Source of the DNA: Rhipicephalus microplus
Taxonomy: Eukaryota > Arthropoda > Arachnida > Ixodida > Ixodidae
DNA length: 64,000 nt
Assembly: GCF_043290135.1 (NCBI RefSeq)
Contig: NC_134702.1
Span: 84,107,817-84,171,816 of the forward strand
Reading direction: 5' to 3'
The position numbers were made by a program, and so were the translations under genes. A model generated the notes under the pieces. The model had not been told where the DNA came from, ran no database searches, and worked only from the letters and a program-made list of their open reading frames with translations. Shown here piece after piece: positions 62,738-64,000 of this stretch (position 1 is the first letter of the stretch; every line of letters starts with the position of its first letter).

Positions 62738-64000
62738 AAAGGAAAAGAAAACCTTCGGTGTAACGAATGGACATTCCGGAGTGGAGTACCGGAAGGATTA
62801 TTTCTACTGTTCTCGCCCCCCCCCCCCCGCGCAAACACGAAGACCGGGTGGCGCTTTGTCGTCTACAGACAGTGTGACAGTGTACGGTGGAGGTAATCCG
62901 CGCGCACCCTTCAGATTTGTGGCATGGGGGAGCAGCAAAGCACCTTTTGTTGGTTCGGGGAATGCGACGCTGCCGCAGTGCCTGTGCCGGGTCCAGTATG
63001 ACTTTCCGTCAGCCTCCGTGGCTCCAGGGCTCATTACTGCGTTCTGCGCGGATGGCCCTCCGCGGCATTGAATGACGATGAAGCGGCGGCTACGGAGAAT
63101 TTCGCGGGAGACACCTAGCTGCATGGAGACGTTGAGACTTGGTCTGGACACCGGCTCATCAAGTACCGGAAGCATCGGGACCATTGTTCGCCCGTAATTA
63201 AAGTGTCTTGGGACAGCTCGCCCATCTCTCTCTCTGAGGCTTGAGTTTGTACACCGTTACTTGCTCGGCTTTGTTTGGGAGAGGGTTTTCTACTGGTGCG
63301 GGCCGCGGGGGCGACCGTCGAAGATGATACACTCCGATTGACAAGAAAATATGCCACGTCGATAGTGGCGATTGGTTTGGTGCCCCGGTAGGGTGGAGTC
63401 GGGTCCTACAAAAAGGGACTATGAGACGATACACAGGGAGTCAGAGAGACGATGCGATGAGCTCAAGATGGAAGAGAAGCTAAGATGGAAATCACTGAGA
63501 GGCACGACGTAGGCGACGATGACGAAGACGATGAAGACGCTGACGAATTGAACAGATCAGACCTCGACGCCAAGAACCAACCTTCGGCCCCGATTCAAGC
63601 AGCCAACTCCGAGGCCCCGACTACATGGACATTCTGTGAGACGAACTTCACCTCCCTTACTTAAACGAGCTTTGCGGGAAAATATGCGGCATATTGAGAC
63701 ATCGCGCGGTTTTAATAATTGATAACTTCATCATTTGTGTCGTAGTGTGTTTTTTTATATGCATACTCTTGTATTGTTACAGTTACTTCCTTTATGTGCC
63801 TGCCTTGTGTCGAATGTCGTAAATGTCCAAATCATGTGTTATAATTTTGTGTAGTGGTTGATGTACGCGGTATACGATGTTTTAAGTTAATAATACATTA
63901 AATGAATCAGTAAACAGGAACAGGTCGTAGCATCTCTTACTTCCCGGCCCCAGCACAAATCCCTCTATGTGAGAAGTGTTTGAGACACGTATCCAATAGG
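62738..64000. other. No gene seen; possible LTR-like segment
   Basis: Frames at 62781-63071 match nothing I recognise. Around 63400 CCTACAAAAAGGGACTATGA, followed by downstream acidic GATGACGAAGACG sequence and an AT-rich tail, looks a little like a promoter-R-U5 segment, but no repeat of it or primer-binding site is visible. A poly-C tract lies at 62817-62829. Confidence 0.3.

Noticed and set aside
62781..63071. 96-codon + strand frame
   Set aside because: No motif recognised and it starts in a poly-C region; insufficient support.

Overview
This window is nuclear DNA from an arthropod, most likely a hard tick. It has split genes with long introns and GT-AG/GC-AG splice sites. It is dense in tRNA-derived SINEs of the kind described in ticks as Ruka, in RNase H-bearing and RTE-type non-LTR retrotransposons, and in long microsatellites. 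The organism call is inference from repeat types and protein families; no species-level marker was seen. There is no bacterial operon, rRNA gene, bona fide tRNA gene or CRISPR array.

Two host genes can be read, and they converge tail to tail. (1) On the + strand, three exons at 6729-6916, 9881-10132 and 11778-12149 encode the second half of a two-pore-domain (K2P) potassium channel: the P1 GYG filter, M2, a cytosolic loop, M3, P2 with GFG, M4 and a short C-tail. The first half lies upstream of the window. (2) On the - strand, ten exons between 51418 and 15351 encode about 361 residues of a SEC14-like lipid-transfer protein: the end of the CRAL-TRIO N-domain, the CRAL-TRIO lipid-binding domain and a C-terminal GOLD domain. 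Only the N-terminal exon or exons are missing, probably beyond 64000. All exon phases agree. Two of the nine introns use GC donors. The introns, up to about 11 kb, hold most of the mobile DNA.

Layout. 1-2000: a HINE-like element with (GTCY)n and repeats V/W/SINE. 2113-4222: a DNA transposon relic with terminal inverted repeats, a flanking duplication and a THAP domain (P-element-like). 4783-4997: (ATCT)n. 6729-12149: K2P exons, with a Ty3/gypsy relic in intron 1 and a perfect hairpin in intron 2. 12150-15350: intergenic. 15351-51418: the SEC14-like gene. Its introns hold LINE 3' ends, MITE-like and HINE-like repeats, an inverted repeat pair at 37-38 kb, and a 6.4 kb LINE (39307-45705, - strand) that carries a 0.95 kb HINE-like insertion. 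51597-57266: a full-length LINE with both ORFs open and a perfect 12-bp target-site duplication. 57.3-64 kb: hairpin repeat, SINEs, a degraded LINE tail, an RTE fragment with (ATC)n and a third copy of the 0.7-0.95 kb HINE-like family.

The most novel signal is a group of at least three otherwise unrelated repeat families (X, Y, Z). They share one architecture: a leader of about 30 nt, a GCGRAGC mini-hairpin near the 5' end, and its complement as a stem-loop at the 3' end followed by three to four A. Family X also carries a (GTCY)n block. This matches the layout known for Drosophila DINE-1/HINE elements, the non-autonomous Helentrons. Family Y adds a TATA promoter preceded by tandem GCGCATGCGC motifs, an arginine-rich reading frame and a poly(A) signal, which looks like a captured gene.
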